DNA of 64,000 nt from contig OZ245780.1 in assembly GCA_965227905.1 (NCBI GenBank), positions 744,001 to 808,000 on the forward strand, in the 5' to 3' direction. Below are positions 47,252 to 55,252 of the stretch, in pieces. Below the pieces are notes generated by a model, which saw only the letters and a list, made by a program, of their open reading frames with translations, made no database searches and was not told the DNA's origin. Made by a program: the position numbers and the translations under genes. This stretch comes from CBDDHT01 sp965227905. GTDB taxonomy: Bacteria; Pseudomonadota; Alphaproteobacteria; Rhizobiales; Methyloligellaceae. Each line of letters starts with the position of its first letter. Positions within the stretch are counted from its first letter, which is position 1.

Positions 47252-47834
47252 CTCAAGCTACCCTTGAACTAGTGCCGGTCAACAAGCGACATGCGCGACT
47301 TAAGCGACTTGCAACCGCCATGCCATCTTGTGACGATTCCGGGCCGATATGGAGTGGTAACCCAGGCCATTTCACAGGATGTGCCCATTCCTGATTGCGT
47401 GTATATGGGGGCTGGGACCTACGAACCTCAAGAGCGAAAGTGTAATTCGCAGTTATTGAAAGTAAAAATGGATACCCTGGCTGTGACGCGGTTGAATATC
47501 GTCGGTATGTCTATAGTAAGCGGGCTTCTGATGACCGCTAATTAGGGTTGTGATGAGGCGGAATATTGTCATTTTCGCGATGTTTGTATTTGTTCTTGAG
47601 TGCATATAGCGGGCTATTACAATGTAAATTCAATGGCATGAGTGTCCTCTAGCAGCTCATCTGTGGTCGGAGGGCTTGTGGCGGTCTGTCTGTCAGCACG
47701 TAGCGCCTGTTTTTGTTCCATCCCTTGAAGCCGTGTCTGCTGCTCCCAATCTTTTGTAAAGCGGTGCAGTTGCCGTGTGTTTGAGCGCGCTGCGTCATTG
47801 ATTTCGCTCATCGGCAATCAGAGTGGAGAGAACA
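47252..47834. other. AT-richer intergenic stretch with an IS-end-like sequence
   Basis: Nearly 600 bases hold at most one small ORF (47617-47811, minus). At 47586-47603, 16 of 18 bases match the left end of the IS1595-type element at 40574. The composition differs from the neighbouring core genes. Confidence 0.5.
47617..47811 (-). CDS. Possible small hypothetical protein
   Basis: A 64-residue polar product (MSEINDAARSNTRQLHRF at the start) with a charged middle and an acidic end. There is no clear ribosome-binding site and no family is recognised, so it may be spurious. It is divergent from the exported protein at 47835. Confidence 0.3.
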   Translation of the reverse strand: MSEINDAARSNTRQLHRFTKDWEQQTRLQGMEQKQALRADRQTATSPPTTDELLEDTHAIEFTL

Positions 47835-48329
47835 ATGAGATCGGCAAAGCGGCTGTTGCCCACATTTTTGGCATTCCTGTCCCTCAGCCTATCGGCGCAT
47901 GCGGCCGACTGGCAGCGTTTTGTCGATGCGGAATTCGGGTCACAGGCGGTCTATCCTGCTCACATTTTCAAGGCCCTACCACCTGATCCATCGATCCCTG
48001 GCACATCATTCGTCTCTACCGACGGCAAAGCGAAACTGGCCATCGGTTCCTGGTCCAATGGCGAAAATGAGAGCCCGACGCAATTTCGCGACAAATTGCT
48101 GTCAGATGCCCGCTACGCGACTTTGACTTATCGTCCGCGAGGGCGGTCATGGTTTGTGCTCAGCGGATTTCGCGGCGACAAGATCTACTATGAAAAAGTG
48201 ATCTACTCCTGTGCCAGACGCGTCGTGAATGCTTTTGCCATCATGTATCCCATTGCCCAGCGCTCGCTCTATGACTCAGTGGTCGAGCGTATGGAAGATC
48301 ATTTTCGGGCTGGGCAGGACTGCCGCTAG
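47835..48329 (+). CDS. Exported protein of unknown function
   Basis: The 164-residue product begins MRSAKRLLPTFLAFLSL and has a signal peptide cut after SAHA (about residue 23). The mature part starts ADWQRFVDAEFGSQAVYPAHIF and has two Cys, one in IYSCARRV and one near the end (GQDCR). The ATG at 47835 has GGAGAG upstream; a GTG at 47823 is less likely. The pattern DWQRF, then YEKVIYSCARRVVNAFAIMYP, resembles a group of small periplasmic proteins of Alphaproteobacteria without known function. Confidence 0.75.
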   Translation: MRSAKRLLPTFLAFLSLSLSAHAADWQRFVDAEFGSQAVYPAHIFKALPPDPSIPGTSFVSTDGKAKLAIGSWSNGENESPTQFRDKLLSDARYATLTYRPRGRSWFVLSGFRGDKIYYEKVIYSCARRVVNAFAIMYPIAQRSLYDSVVERMEDHFRAGQDCR

Positions 48330-48341
48330 GTATTGGCGCCT

Positions 48342-48755
48342 CTACTCACACGAGCTGACAAAGGGAAGAACGATCAGCGCTGTTGCGGCGATGAGGGCGG
48401 CAAGTCCGAAAAATGCTTTGAGCATCGGCAATACCCGGCGCGCCTTGGGTTTGGCGCTGTAGGCTTTCTTGTTGGCTTTGAAGACCGCAGCCAGCGTCGT
48501 CGAGTCGGCCGCTTCGTCGAGAAGGTCCTTCAGGTCCTGAATGTCGATTCCAGCTTTGCGATAGAGGCGTTCCAGATCGCCGACCTTGGATTTGGAGTCG
48601 CGGTAGAGCGCTTCCAGAGTCTCTCTGCGAATGCCACGTGTTTCATGCCAGTTGAAATATGAGTCCGGGTCCTTCGGATCGAAACGGATATTGGTAAGGA
48701 GACCGGTTGCAACCGTATCCTCGGCATAGGTATCGCCACCACCCATCCATGACAT
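48342..48755 (-). CDS. Hypothetical protein with a C-terminal membrane helix
   Basis: The 137-residue product has a soluble, charged N-terminal part (residues 1-105) with FDPKDPDSYFNWHETRGIRRETLEALYRD in two pieces, and one hydrophobic helix near the C-terminus (AFFGLAALIAATALIVLPFV). It may be tail-anchored. GAGG lies upstream of the ATG. It is convergent with the exported protein gene. No family is recognised. Confidence 0.65.
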   Translation of the reverse strand: MSWMGGGDTYAEDTVATGLLTNIRFDPKDPDSYFNWHETRGIRRETLEALYRDSKSKVGDLERLYRKAGIDIQDLKDLLDEAADSTTLAAVFKANKKAYSAKPKARRVLPMLKAFFGLAALIAATALIVLPFVSSCE

Positions 48756-48865
48756 CTGGTCTTGACCTCGATTGTTTCGGTGACGCGCAAGCTACCCAAA
48801 AAGAGACGACGTGCCCAGTCGGTGGCACGCCGTCCTCTTCAAAAAACAGTCTTGATGGATGCGGG

Positions 48866-50041
48866 CTATCGCCGCGCCTCGCGTTGATCGTACCACTTGA
48901 GGAACTCATTGAAGAGCTGCTCTTGCGTCTTATTGTTGTAAGGCGCTGTCGTACTGGCCGGCGTTGCCGTTCGTGCGGCTTGTTCAGCGGCGATCCGGCG
49001 TTCGTTCAGTTTCTGTTGAACCATCGGCAGACGACGCCACCCTGGGATTTCTGCGGCAAGATTGATCTCCTGCCACTTCGGATGGAACGGCTTCTTCTGC
49101 AAACGGTCCCAGCGATCGAAGAGGTAGTCCACGAACTTTTTCACCCGGGCATATCGGGGATTTTTGCTCGACCAATTGAAAGCTGCGAGAACAGTCGGGA
49201 CGGCAATCGTCCGGACCTGACTCCCCTTGGCGATAAGCTTGGGATAATCCTGTGCCTCAAGCGTTGACGGAAGAAACGAGTCCGCCATCTTGCTGCTATA
49301 GGGAACCGGCAGCAGGCGGAAGCCCTTGGGCCACTTTTTCTTGACCAATGGGCGCACCGGCTTGCCGGTGACGAACACCACGGCCGCATACTTATCGCTC
49401 TTCTTCATTTCCTGCATGGCAATCGGATGCGGAACGAAGGTCTTGTTGATCTTGATACCAAGCCGGTCGAAGACCACCGGACCGGTGAACGCTGCCGATG
49501 TGCCCTTGGTGTTGAAGTTGACGTTCTTGCCAGCAAGATCGGCAAGGCTTCGGATTTCCGGACGTGCGAGAACGTGAACCTCCGAATTGAAGAGCTGGGT
49601 GATATAATTGATCCGCTGCTGGATGAGTGGGATCTTTTTCACGCGGCCAAAATAGTCGAGCACATCGCCGTTAATCACTGCGAGGTCGATGCCGCGAAGA
49701 TAAAGAAGTGCATGCACATTGGATGACGGGCCGCGGGTGATGATCGGGAGCACCTGCATGTCCTCGCCGTCATCCAGGACGCGGGACATCTCTTCGACAA
49801 GTCTGACAGGCGTGCCTTCGAGTTTTCCGGCGGCAACGCCAACCACCCAGGCATTGATGCGGCGACGCATCTCAGCTTCCGGTAAGCCTTCCAGTGGGAC
49901 GCGCGCGGCCGGTTTTTGCCTGGCGACAGGTGCAGCCTGCGCGATATTCGCACCCTGGGTGAAAGATTGGGCTGCTACAGGACCCGGCCCGGCAAACAGC
50001 ATGAAACCGGCGGCAAAAACCGCCGAAACTCGGACTAACAT
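48866..50041 (-). CDS. TAXI-family TRAP transporter solute-binding protein
   Basis: The 391-residue product has a signal peptide cut after VAAQ (about residue 25) and the TAXI-type binding domain: LYLRGIDLAVINGDVLDYF, ITQLFNSEVHVLARPEIRSLADLAGKNVNFNTKGT in part, and TIAVPTVLAAFNW. The C-terminal 90 residues form an extra helical region ending in FNEFLKWYDQREARR. TAXI proteins normally work with a fused DctQM-type permease, but none lies next to this gene. Its permease may be distant, or it may signal instead of transport. GGAG lies eight bases before the ATG. Confidence 0.86.
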   Translation of the reverse strand: MLVRVSAVFAAGFMLFAGPGPVAAQSFTQGANIAQAAPVARQKPAARVPLEGLPEAEMRRRINAWVVGVAAGKLEGTPVRLVEEMSRVLDDGEDMQVLPIITRGPSSNVHALLYLRGIDLAVINGDVLDYFGRVKKIPLIQQRINYITQLFNSEVHVLARPEIRSLADLAGKNVNFNTKGTSAAFTGPVVFDRLGIKINKTFVPHPIAMQEMKKSDKYAAVVFVTGKPVRPLVKKKWPKGFRLLPVPYSSKMADSFLPSTLEAQDYPKLIAKGSQVRTIAVPTVLAAFNWSSKNPRYARVKKFVDYLFDRWDRLQKKPFHPKWQEINLAAEIPGWRRLPMVQQKLNERRIAAEQAARTATPASTTAPYNNKTQEQLFNEFLKWYDQREARR

Positions 50042-50332
50042 TGGCGTACTCCAACTGCGCTACGGTCGTGCCCCAGGCTCCTGCCAGAACAGAGTCACCT
50101 GCTCTGGAGATGCCAACCCCCGTTGCATGAAGGATTTTGCCAAGCTGCCGGACCAGACAATCAACGATGCTCCCGCCGGTTGCATCTGAGCGGTGCTGCC
50201 TCACAGAATTGCGAGACCGCTCGCAGCGGAACGATGATTTCCCTCGGGCCCAAGTCTAGAGATGTTTATGGCGAAACCGCAGCAAGGCGTTGATTCTCTT
50301 TGCCGGTGCGACGATTGTGATCGCTGCTGGTA

Positions 50333-51118
50333 TTAGGTGTAGCCACCGCTACCGATCGTTGTGCCGCCATCCACGACGATCGTCTGGCCGGTAATGAAAC
50401 TGCCTGCTGGTGCTGCCAGCATGAGGGCAACCCCTGCAATGTCCTCCGGCTCTCCCAAGCGTCCTATCGGATAGGAAGCCAGTGCCCGCGCATGGGCGTC
50501 CGGGTTTTCCCATAGCGCTCTGGCGAAATCAGTGCGCACCAAACCCGGCGCGATGCAGTTAGCGCGAATATTGCTTCGGCCCCATTCGACGGCGAGGTTA
50601 CGTGCGAGCTGCATGTCCGCTGCTTTCGAAAGTCCATATGCGCCGAGTTTGTCGTTTCCTTTCAGTCCGCCAATGCTGGACACGATAATCACAGCACCAT
50701 TCCGGCGCTCTGCCATTTGTGGCAAGACCATATTGCAGAGCCATAAGTTGCTCCTCACATTGGTCTCCATGATCTTGTCATAGGCGTCGTCCGGGATCTC
50801 CGCCAGCGTTCCATAGTAAGGATTGACCGCTGCATTGCAGACGAGCACGTCGATCCGGCCCCAATTATCGATTGTTTTGTCGACCAAGGTTTGCAGTTCG
50901 AGCTTGTGAGAGATGTTGCACGGCAGCGCAATCGCCTCACCGCCATTGCCTCTGATGTGGTCGGCAACTTGCTCGCATTTATCGGCCTTGCGACTGGAGA
51001 TGACGACTTTGGCGCCTGCTTGAGACAATGTCTCAGCGATTGCCTTGCCAATGCCTTTTGTCGAACCCGTGACGATGGCGACTTTCCCGGTCAGATCGAA
51101 GAGTTTGGGATAAGTCAT
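50333..51118 (-). CDS. Short-chain dehydrogenase/reductase (SDR)
   Basis: The 261-residue product is a classical SDR. It has the NAD(P) motif VTGSTKGIGKAIAETL, CNAAVNPYYG, catalytic Ser in IVSSIGG and the Y-x3-K pair in YGLSKAADM, then CIAPGLVRTDFA. It resembles FabG-type 3-oxoacyl reductases but the substrate is not fixed by the sequence. It is divergent from the acyl-CoA synthetase gene next to it, so a role in the same acyl-CoA route is likely. Confidence 0.88.
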   Translation of the reverse strand: MTYPKLFDLTGKVAIVTGSTKGIGKAIAETLSQAGAKVVISSRKADKCEQVADHIRGNGGEAIALPCNISHKLELQTLVDKTIDNWGRIDVLVCNAAVNPYYGTLAEIPDDAYDKIMETNVRSNLWLCNMVLPQMAERRNGAVIIVSSIGGLKGNDKLGAYGLSKAADMQLARNLAVEWGRSNIRANCIAPGLVRTDFARALWENPDAHARALASYPIGRLGEPEDIAGVALMLAAPAGSFITGQTIVVDGGTTIGSGGYT

Positions 51119-51257
51119 TCTCTTTGCCCCGGTGTGCTGAACGGCTCTGCAGGATAATCAATGCTCTGGTACGGGAGCTTGACGCTCTTTCTTTGCATTC
51201 ATGGGCAGCTTGTGCCAAGCAGATTGATCCAGCAGAGCCATCAGTTAAGAGGTCGCG

Positions 51258-53390
51258 TTGAGTTCCCAGCCTTCAAATTCAGATCGATGCGCCTCCTTAC
51301 AACCTTTGATCGCGCCGACGTCGGTGGCCATTGTTGGCGCCTCGGACGATCCGACACGGATCGGAGGTCGGCCGCTCCGTTATCTGCGCGATAGCGGCTT
51401 TGCGGGAACCGTGTATCCGGTCAATCCCAACAGGGACTCCGTGCAGGGCCTTGCGGCATTCAAGTCCGTCCATGATCTACCCGAGCCGGTTGACTGTGCG
51501 ATCATCGCCGTACCCGCAAAGATTGCCCGAACGGCCGTTGAGGACTGCGCTGCCGTCGGGATCAAGTCGGCGATTGTCTTTAGTTCCGGGTTTGCCGAAG
51601 TCGGAGGGCAGGGAGCGGATTGGCAGGATGAGATCGTCGAGATCTCCAAGCGGTCCGGGATGCGTATTCTGGGGCCGAACTGCCTCGGAATCTTCAATTT
51701 CGATGCAGCCTTCTTCGCCACATTCTCTTCGACGCTTGATGCGGGAATTACCGCGTCGGGCCCTTTAGCCATCATCACTCAGAGCGGCGCTTACGGCTCG
51801 CATCTTTACGCTGTCGCCAGAGGCATGGGGATCGGTGTGCATGCGGTAATAACCACAGGCAATGAATGCGACGTCGACGTTGCCGAGTGTATAGCCTGGG
51901 CAGCAGAGACAGATGAAATTCGTGTCATCGCGGCCTATTCCGAAGGCGTCAAGAACGGTCCTCGGCTAATGCAAAGCCTTGCGTTGGCGCGGGCCAAAGG
52001 CAAACCCGTCATATTCATGAAGGTTGGCCGAAGTGCCGAAGGAGCTGCGGCTGCTGCTTCGCACACGGCCTCCCTAGCCGGGTCCGATGCAATCTATGAT
52101 GCCGTATTCCGGCAATATGGCGTGCAGCGCGCGGACACGACAGAGACGATGCTGGATGCTGCCTACGCGTGTACCGCCGGCATCTTCCCTAATGACGATC
52201 GGATTGGCCTGGTGTCGATATCAGGAGGTGTCGGCGTGCAGATGGCCGACTATGCGTCGGGCCAGGGACTCGACGTCGCGCCGATGCCAGCCGAAGCGCA
52301 GGCTCGCTTGATCGAGAAACTGCCATTCGCTTCGGCTCTCAATCCTGTCGATATCACAGCGCAAGCTTTCAACGATATGAGCCTGGTCGGCACGAATTTC
52401 ACCGTCATGCTTGAAGACGGCGGCTATGAAGTCGTTGTTGCCTTTTTTACGGTGGTCGCCTCATCGCCCTACATTATCGAAGATATGCTGCGCGAGCTGA
52501 AAGCCGTGCGAGGACAGTTCCCGGACCGTCTGATTATTCTCTCGATGGTTGGGCCGGATGAGGCTGTTGCCCGCTACCGGGACGAAGGCTTTTTGACGTT
52601 CGAAGATCCTTGCCGCGCTATCGCTGCCGTCGCTGCCTTGACCAAATTTGGAAAGAGCTTCGCTCGCGCTGGAAATGGCAGCTCTTTTGTGCCGCTCTCC
52701 GCTATGAGCAAGGATGCAGAGACCGAAACACTGAGTGAATGGGAATCGCGTCAGATGCTCGCAACTGCGGGTGTTCCGATGGTCGACGCACGGTTCGCCG
52801 TCAATGCGGCACAGGCGGAGCAAGCAGCGGCTGCGTTCGAGGGTCCGCTGGCTATGAAGATCAGTGGAAATGGAATTGCCCATAAATCGGAAATCGGTGG
52901 TGTTTTGCTCGACGTGGCGGGACCCGAAATGGCGAGTGCCGCATTCCATCGATTGTTGAAGCAAGCGCGCCAGGCGCTCCCTGAGGCCAAGCCAGATGGT
53001 GTGATCGTATCACCCATGGTCGCAGGCGGTATCGAGACTATTCTAGGTGTCCAGGTCGATCCGGTCTTCGGTCCCGCGATCATGTTTGGACTTGGAGGAA
53101 TATTTGTCGAAGTCCTGAAAGATGTCTCTTTTCGGGTCGCGCCTTTCGATCGCGGTGAGGCAATGACAATGATCTTTGAAACCAAGGGCGCGCGTATTCT
53201 GGAAGGGGTCCGTGGCCGCCCGGCAGCCGATATTGATGCGCTAGCGGATGCGCTCGTCGCGCTTTCCAATTTTGCCGCTGAAAACGCCTCTCATATTGAG
53301 AGTGTCGATCTCAATCCGTTCGTCGTCCTGGAAAAAGGGCAGGGTGCCATGGCGCTCGACTGTCTACTGGTTCGTCGAACAGAACACTGA
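51258..53390 (+). CDS. NDP-forming acyl-CoA synthetase (acetate-CoA ligase family), copy 1
   Basis: The enzyme activates an organic acid to its CoA thioester using ATP to ADP and phosphate. The 710-residue product has a CoA-binding Rossmann domain (SVAIVGASDDPTRIGGRPLRYL), a succinyl-CoA-ligase-like flavodoxin domain (ITQSGAYGSHLYAVARGMGI, HTASLAGSDAIYDAVF) and a C-terminal ATP-grasp domain (from about residue 490, LAMKISGNGIAHKSEIGGV). The start is TTG at 51258 with AAGAGG upstream. It is followed after 19 bases by an acyl-CoA dehydrogenase. A second copy lies at 59.3-61.4 kb. Confidence 0.88.
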   Translation: MSSQPSNSDRCASLQPLIAPTSVAIVGASDDPTRIGGRPLRYLRDSGFAGTVYPVNPNRDSVQGLAAFKSVHDLPEPVDCAIIAVPAKIARTAVEDCAAVGIKSAIVFSSGFAEVGGQGADWQDEIVEISKRSGMRILGPNCLGIFNFDAAFFATFSSTLDAGITASGPLAIITQSGAYGSHLYAVARGMGIGVHAVITTGNECDVDVAECIAWAAETDEIRVIAAYSEGVKNGPRLMQSLALARAKGKPVIFMKVGRSAEGAAAAASHTASLAGSDAIYDAVFRQYGVQRADTTETMLDAAYACTAGIFPNDDRIGLVSISGGVGVQMADYASGQGLDVAPMPAEAQARLIEKLPFASALNPVDITAQAFNDMSLVGTNFTVMLEDGGYEVVVAFFTVVASSPYIIEDMLRELKAVRGQFPDRLIILSMVGPDEAVARYRDEGFLTFEDPCRAIAAVAALTKFGKSFARAGNGSSFVPLSAMSKDAETETLSEWESRQMLATAGVPMVDARFAVNAAQAEQAAAAFEGPLAMKISGNGIAHKSEIGGVLLDVAGPEMASAAFHRLLKQARQALPEAKPDGVIVSPMVAGGIETILGVQVDPVFGPAIMFGLGGIFVEVLKDVSFRVAPFDRGEAMTMIFETKGARILEGVRGRPAADIDALADALVALSNFAAENASHIESVDLNPFVVLEKGQGAMALDCLLVRRTEH

Positions 53391-53409
53391 ATGCAAGGGA
53401 GGCCTGGTT

Positions 53410-54564
53410 ATGGCCCTGGATAGCGAAACCTTCGATCAACTCATCGATACCGTCCGGCGTTTCGTCGCTGAGCGCCTGATACCGATTGAGGCCCAGGTCG
53501 CCGAAAACGACGAAGTGCCTGAGGAAATCGTCCAGGCCATGCGTGAGCTTGGCCTTTTCGGCCTCTCGATCCCTGAAGAGTTTGGTGGGCTCGGTCTGAG
53601 TGTCGAGGAAGAGGTTCGCGTCGTTTTTGAGCTTGGATATACATCGCCGGCTTTCCGTTCGGTCTTCGGCACGAATACCGGCATCGGGAGCCAGGGTATC
53701 GTCATCGACGGTACCGAGGAGCAAAAGCAAAAATATCTTCCCAAGCTCGCAAGCGGAGAGATGGTGGGATCGTTTGCCTTGACGGAGCCGGGCGCGGGTT
53801 CGGATGCGGCATCGCTGCGAACGGCGGCGAGAATGGACGGCAACGAATATGTTCTGAATGGAACCAAGCGTTACATCACCAATGCGGCGCGGGCCGGAGT
53901 TTTTACAGTTATGGCGCGCACCGATCCTGACGATCCGCGCGCATCTGGAATATCCGCGTTTCTTGTAGAAGCCGATTCACCGGGCCTCTCGCTTGGCAAG
54001 CCGGACAAGAAAATGGGCCAACAGGGTGCCCATGTCTGCGACGTGATTTTCGACGATTGTCGAATCCCTGCAGATGCCCTGCTGGGTGGTGTCGAAGGTC
54101 AAGGCTTCAAATCGGCAATGAAGGTTCTCGACCGAGGGCGTCTCGTGATCTCGGCGATGTGCGTCGGCAATGCCGAACGGCTTATCCGAGATAGTGTGCG
54201 TTATGCGCTCGAGCGTGAGCAATTCGGCAAGCCGATCGCCGAATTCCAACTCGTACAGGCCATGCTGGCAGATTCCGAAGCCGAGGCTGCTGCGGCAAGA
54301 GCCATGGTCCTCGACGGTGCACGCCGAAAGGATGCTGGCGAAAACATCACGAAGCTCGCGGCCATCTGCAAATATTACTCATCTGAGATGATCGGTCGGG
54401 TCGCCGACCGTGCCGTTCAGATTCATGGCGGTGCCGGGTACATCTCGGAATATGGAATCGAGCGCTTCTACCGGGATGTTCGTCTGTATCGTCTTTATGA
54501 GGGGACGTCTCAGGTTCAGCAGCTCATCATCGCGCGCGAGATGCTGAAGGAAGCAGCTCGATAG
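53410..54564 (+). CDS. Acyl-CoA dehydrogenase
   Basis: The 384-residue flavoenzyme has LGLFGLSIPEEFGGLGLSVEEE, FALTEPGAGSDAASLRTAA, RYITNAARAGVFTVMART and the C-terminal QIHGGAGYISEYGIERFYRDVR, all family marks. It catalyses alpha-beta dehydrogenation of an acyl-CoA. The frame opens at 53248, but the ATG at 53410 has GGGAGG eight bases before it and starts the conserved fold. It is cotranscribed with the acyl-CoA synthetase. Confidence 0.94.
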   Translation: MALDSETFDQLIDTVRRFVAERLIPIEAQVAENDEVPEEIVQAMRELGLFGLSIPEEFGGLGLSVEEEVRVVFELGYTSPAFRSVFGTNTGIGSQGIVIDGTEEQKQKYLPKLASGEMVGSFALTEPGAGSDAASLRTAARMDGNEYVLNGTKRYITNAARAGVFTVMARTDPDDPRASGISAFLVEADSPGLSLGKPDKKMGQQGAHVCDVIFDDCRIPADALLGGVEGQGFKSAMKVLDRGRLVISAMCVGNAERLIRDSVRYALEREQFGKPIAEFQLVQAMLADSEAEAAAARAMVLDGARRKDAGENITKLAAICKYYSSEMIGRVADRAVQIHGGAGYISEYGIERFYRDVRLYRLYEGTSQVQQLIIAREMLKEAAR

Positions 54565-54576
54565 GTAGTTGGCGTG

Positions 54577-55005
54577 TCAGGTTTCAGGCTGCGCTCCGAA
54601 CCAGCGGCCGAGATATGCCGTTGCCAGACCCCATGGCACATTGATGGCGTAGATGTAGAACGGGGCGATGACGCCTTTGTCGAGAGCAAAAAGTGTGCCT
54701 CCTCTGAGCGGGACAAATACGGCAAGCGCTACCAAGACGGGGGCGAGCGTCAGGACCAGTGCTTTGAGCCACAGCGGGCCAATTCTGACTGGTAGGAGAA
54801 AGATCAAACCCCAGAGCCCGCCCCACACAATCATCTTGTAAAGCCATGGCAATTGCATCGGCGGGTTGATTCCGACGCCCAGCGCGTCGGCCACGCCAGC
54901 TTTCCCAAGGCTCCAGGCAGTCAGAGCGACTGCCAGACCGCCGACAGACGCGGCCGCGTAGTAAAGTGCTGCTCGCGAGATCAAGGTCATTCTACTGGTC
55001 TCCAT
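54577..55005 (-). CDS. Small membrane protein of unknown function
   Basis: The 142-residue product, from the ATG at 55005 with GGGAAG upstream, has four hydrophobic segments separated by short loops (ALYYAAASVGGLAVALTAW, then WLYKMIVWGGLWGLIFLLP, LKALVLTLAPVLVALAVF and GVIAPFYIYAINVPWGLATAYL in part). It ends in a short cytosolic tail. A start at 54990 is also possible. It is convergent with the acyl-CoA dehydrogenase gene. No family is recognised. Confidence 0.7.
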   Translation of the reverse strand: METSRMTLISRAALYYAAASVGGLAVALTAWSLGKAGVADALGVGINPPMQLPWLYKMIVWGGLWGLIFLLPVRIGPLWLKALVLTLAPVLVALAVFVPLRGGTLFALDKGVIAPFYIYAINVPWGLATAYLGRWFGAQPET

Positions 55006-55252
55006 TGAACACTTCCCAACGAATGTGTGAGGTTTCCGAGAGCCTTGTTGGCTGCCGACCGTCATATGGGAGGTCGTCACGCCACAGCAATAACCCTCAC
55101 GGATCAGTGAAGATCGTATGGACCTCTGGTCTCGGATTGACGATTGGAGTTACGCCACCCGACGAATGAGAAAGCAGACGACTTGCAGTACTGTCGTTAG
55201 AGCGTGTTAGACTTGCCTCTCATCTTATTGTTCCGGTCTGTGGGGGAGCGGG

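Noticed and set aside
47291..47545. 84-codon plus-strand ORF in the 47-kb gap
   Set aside because: No ribosome-binding site or family pattern, and low-complexity AT-rich end; not supported.
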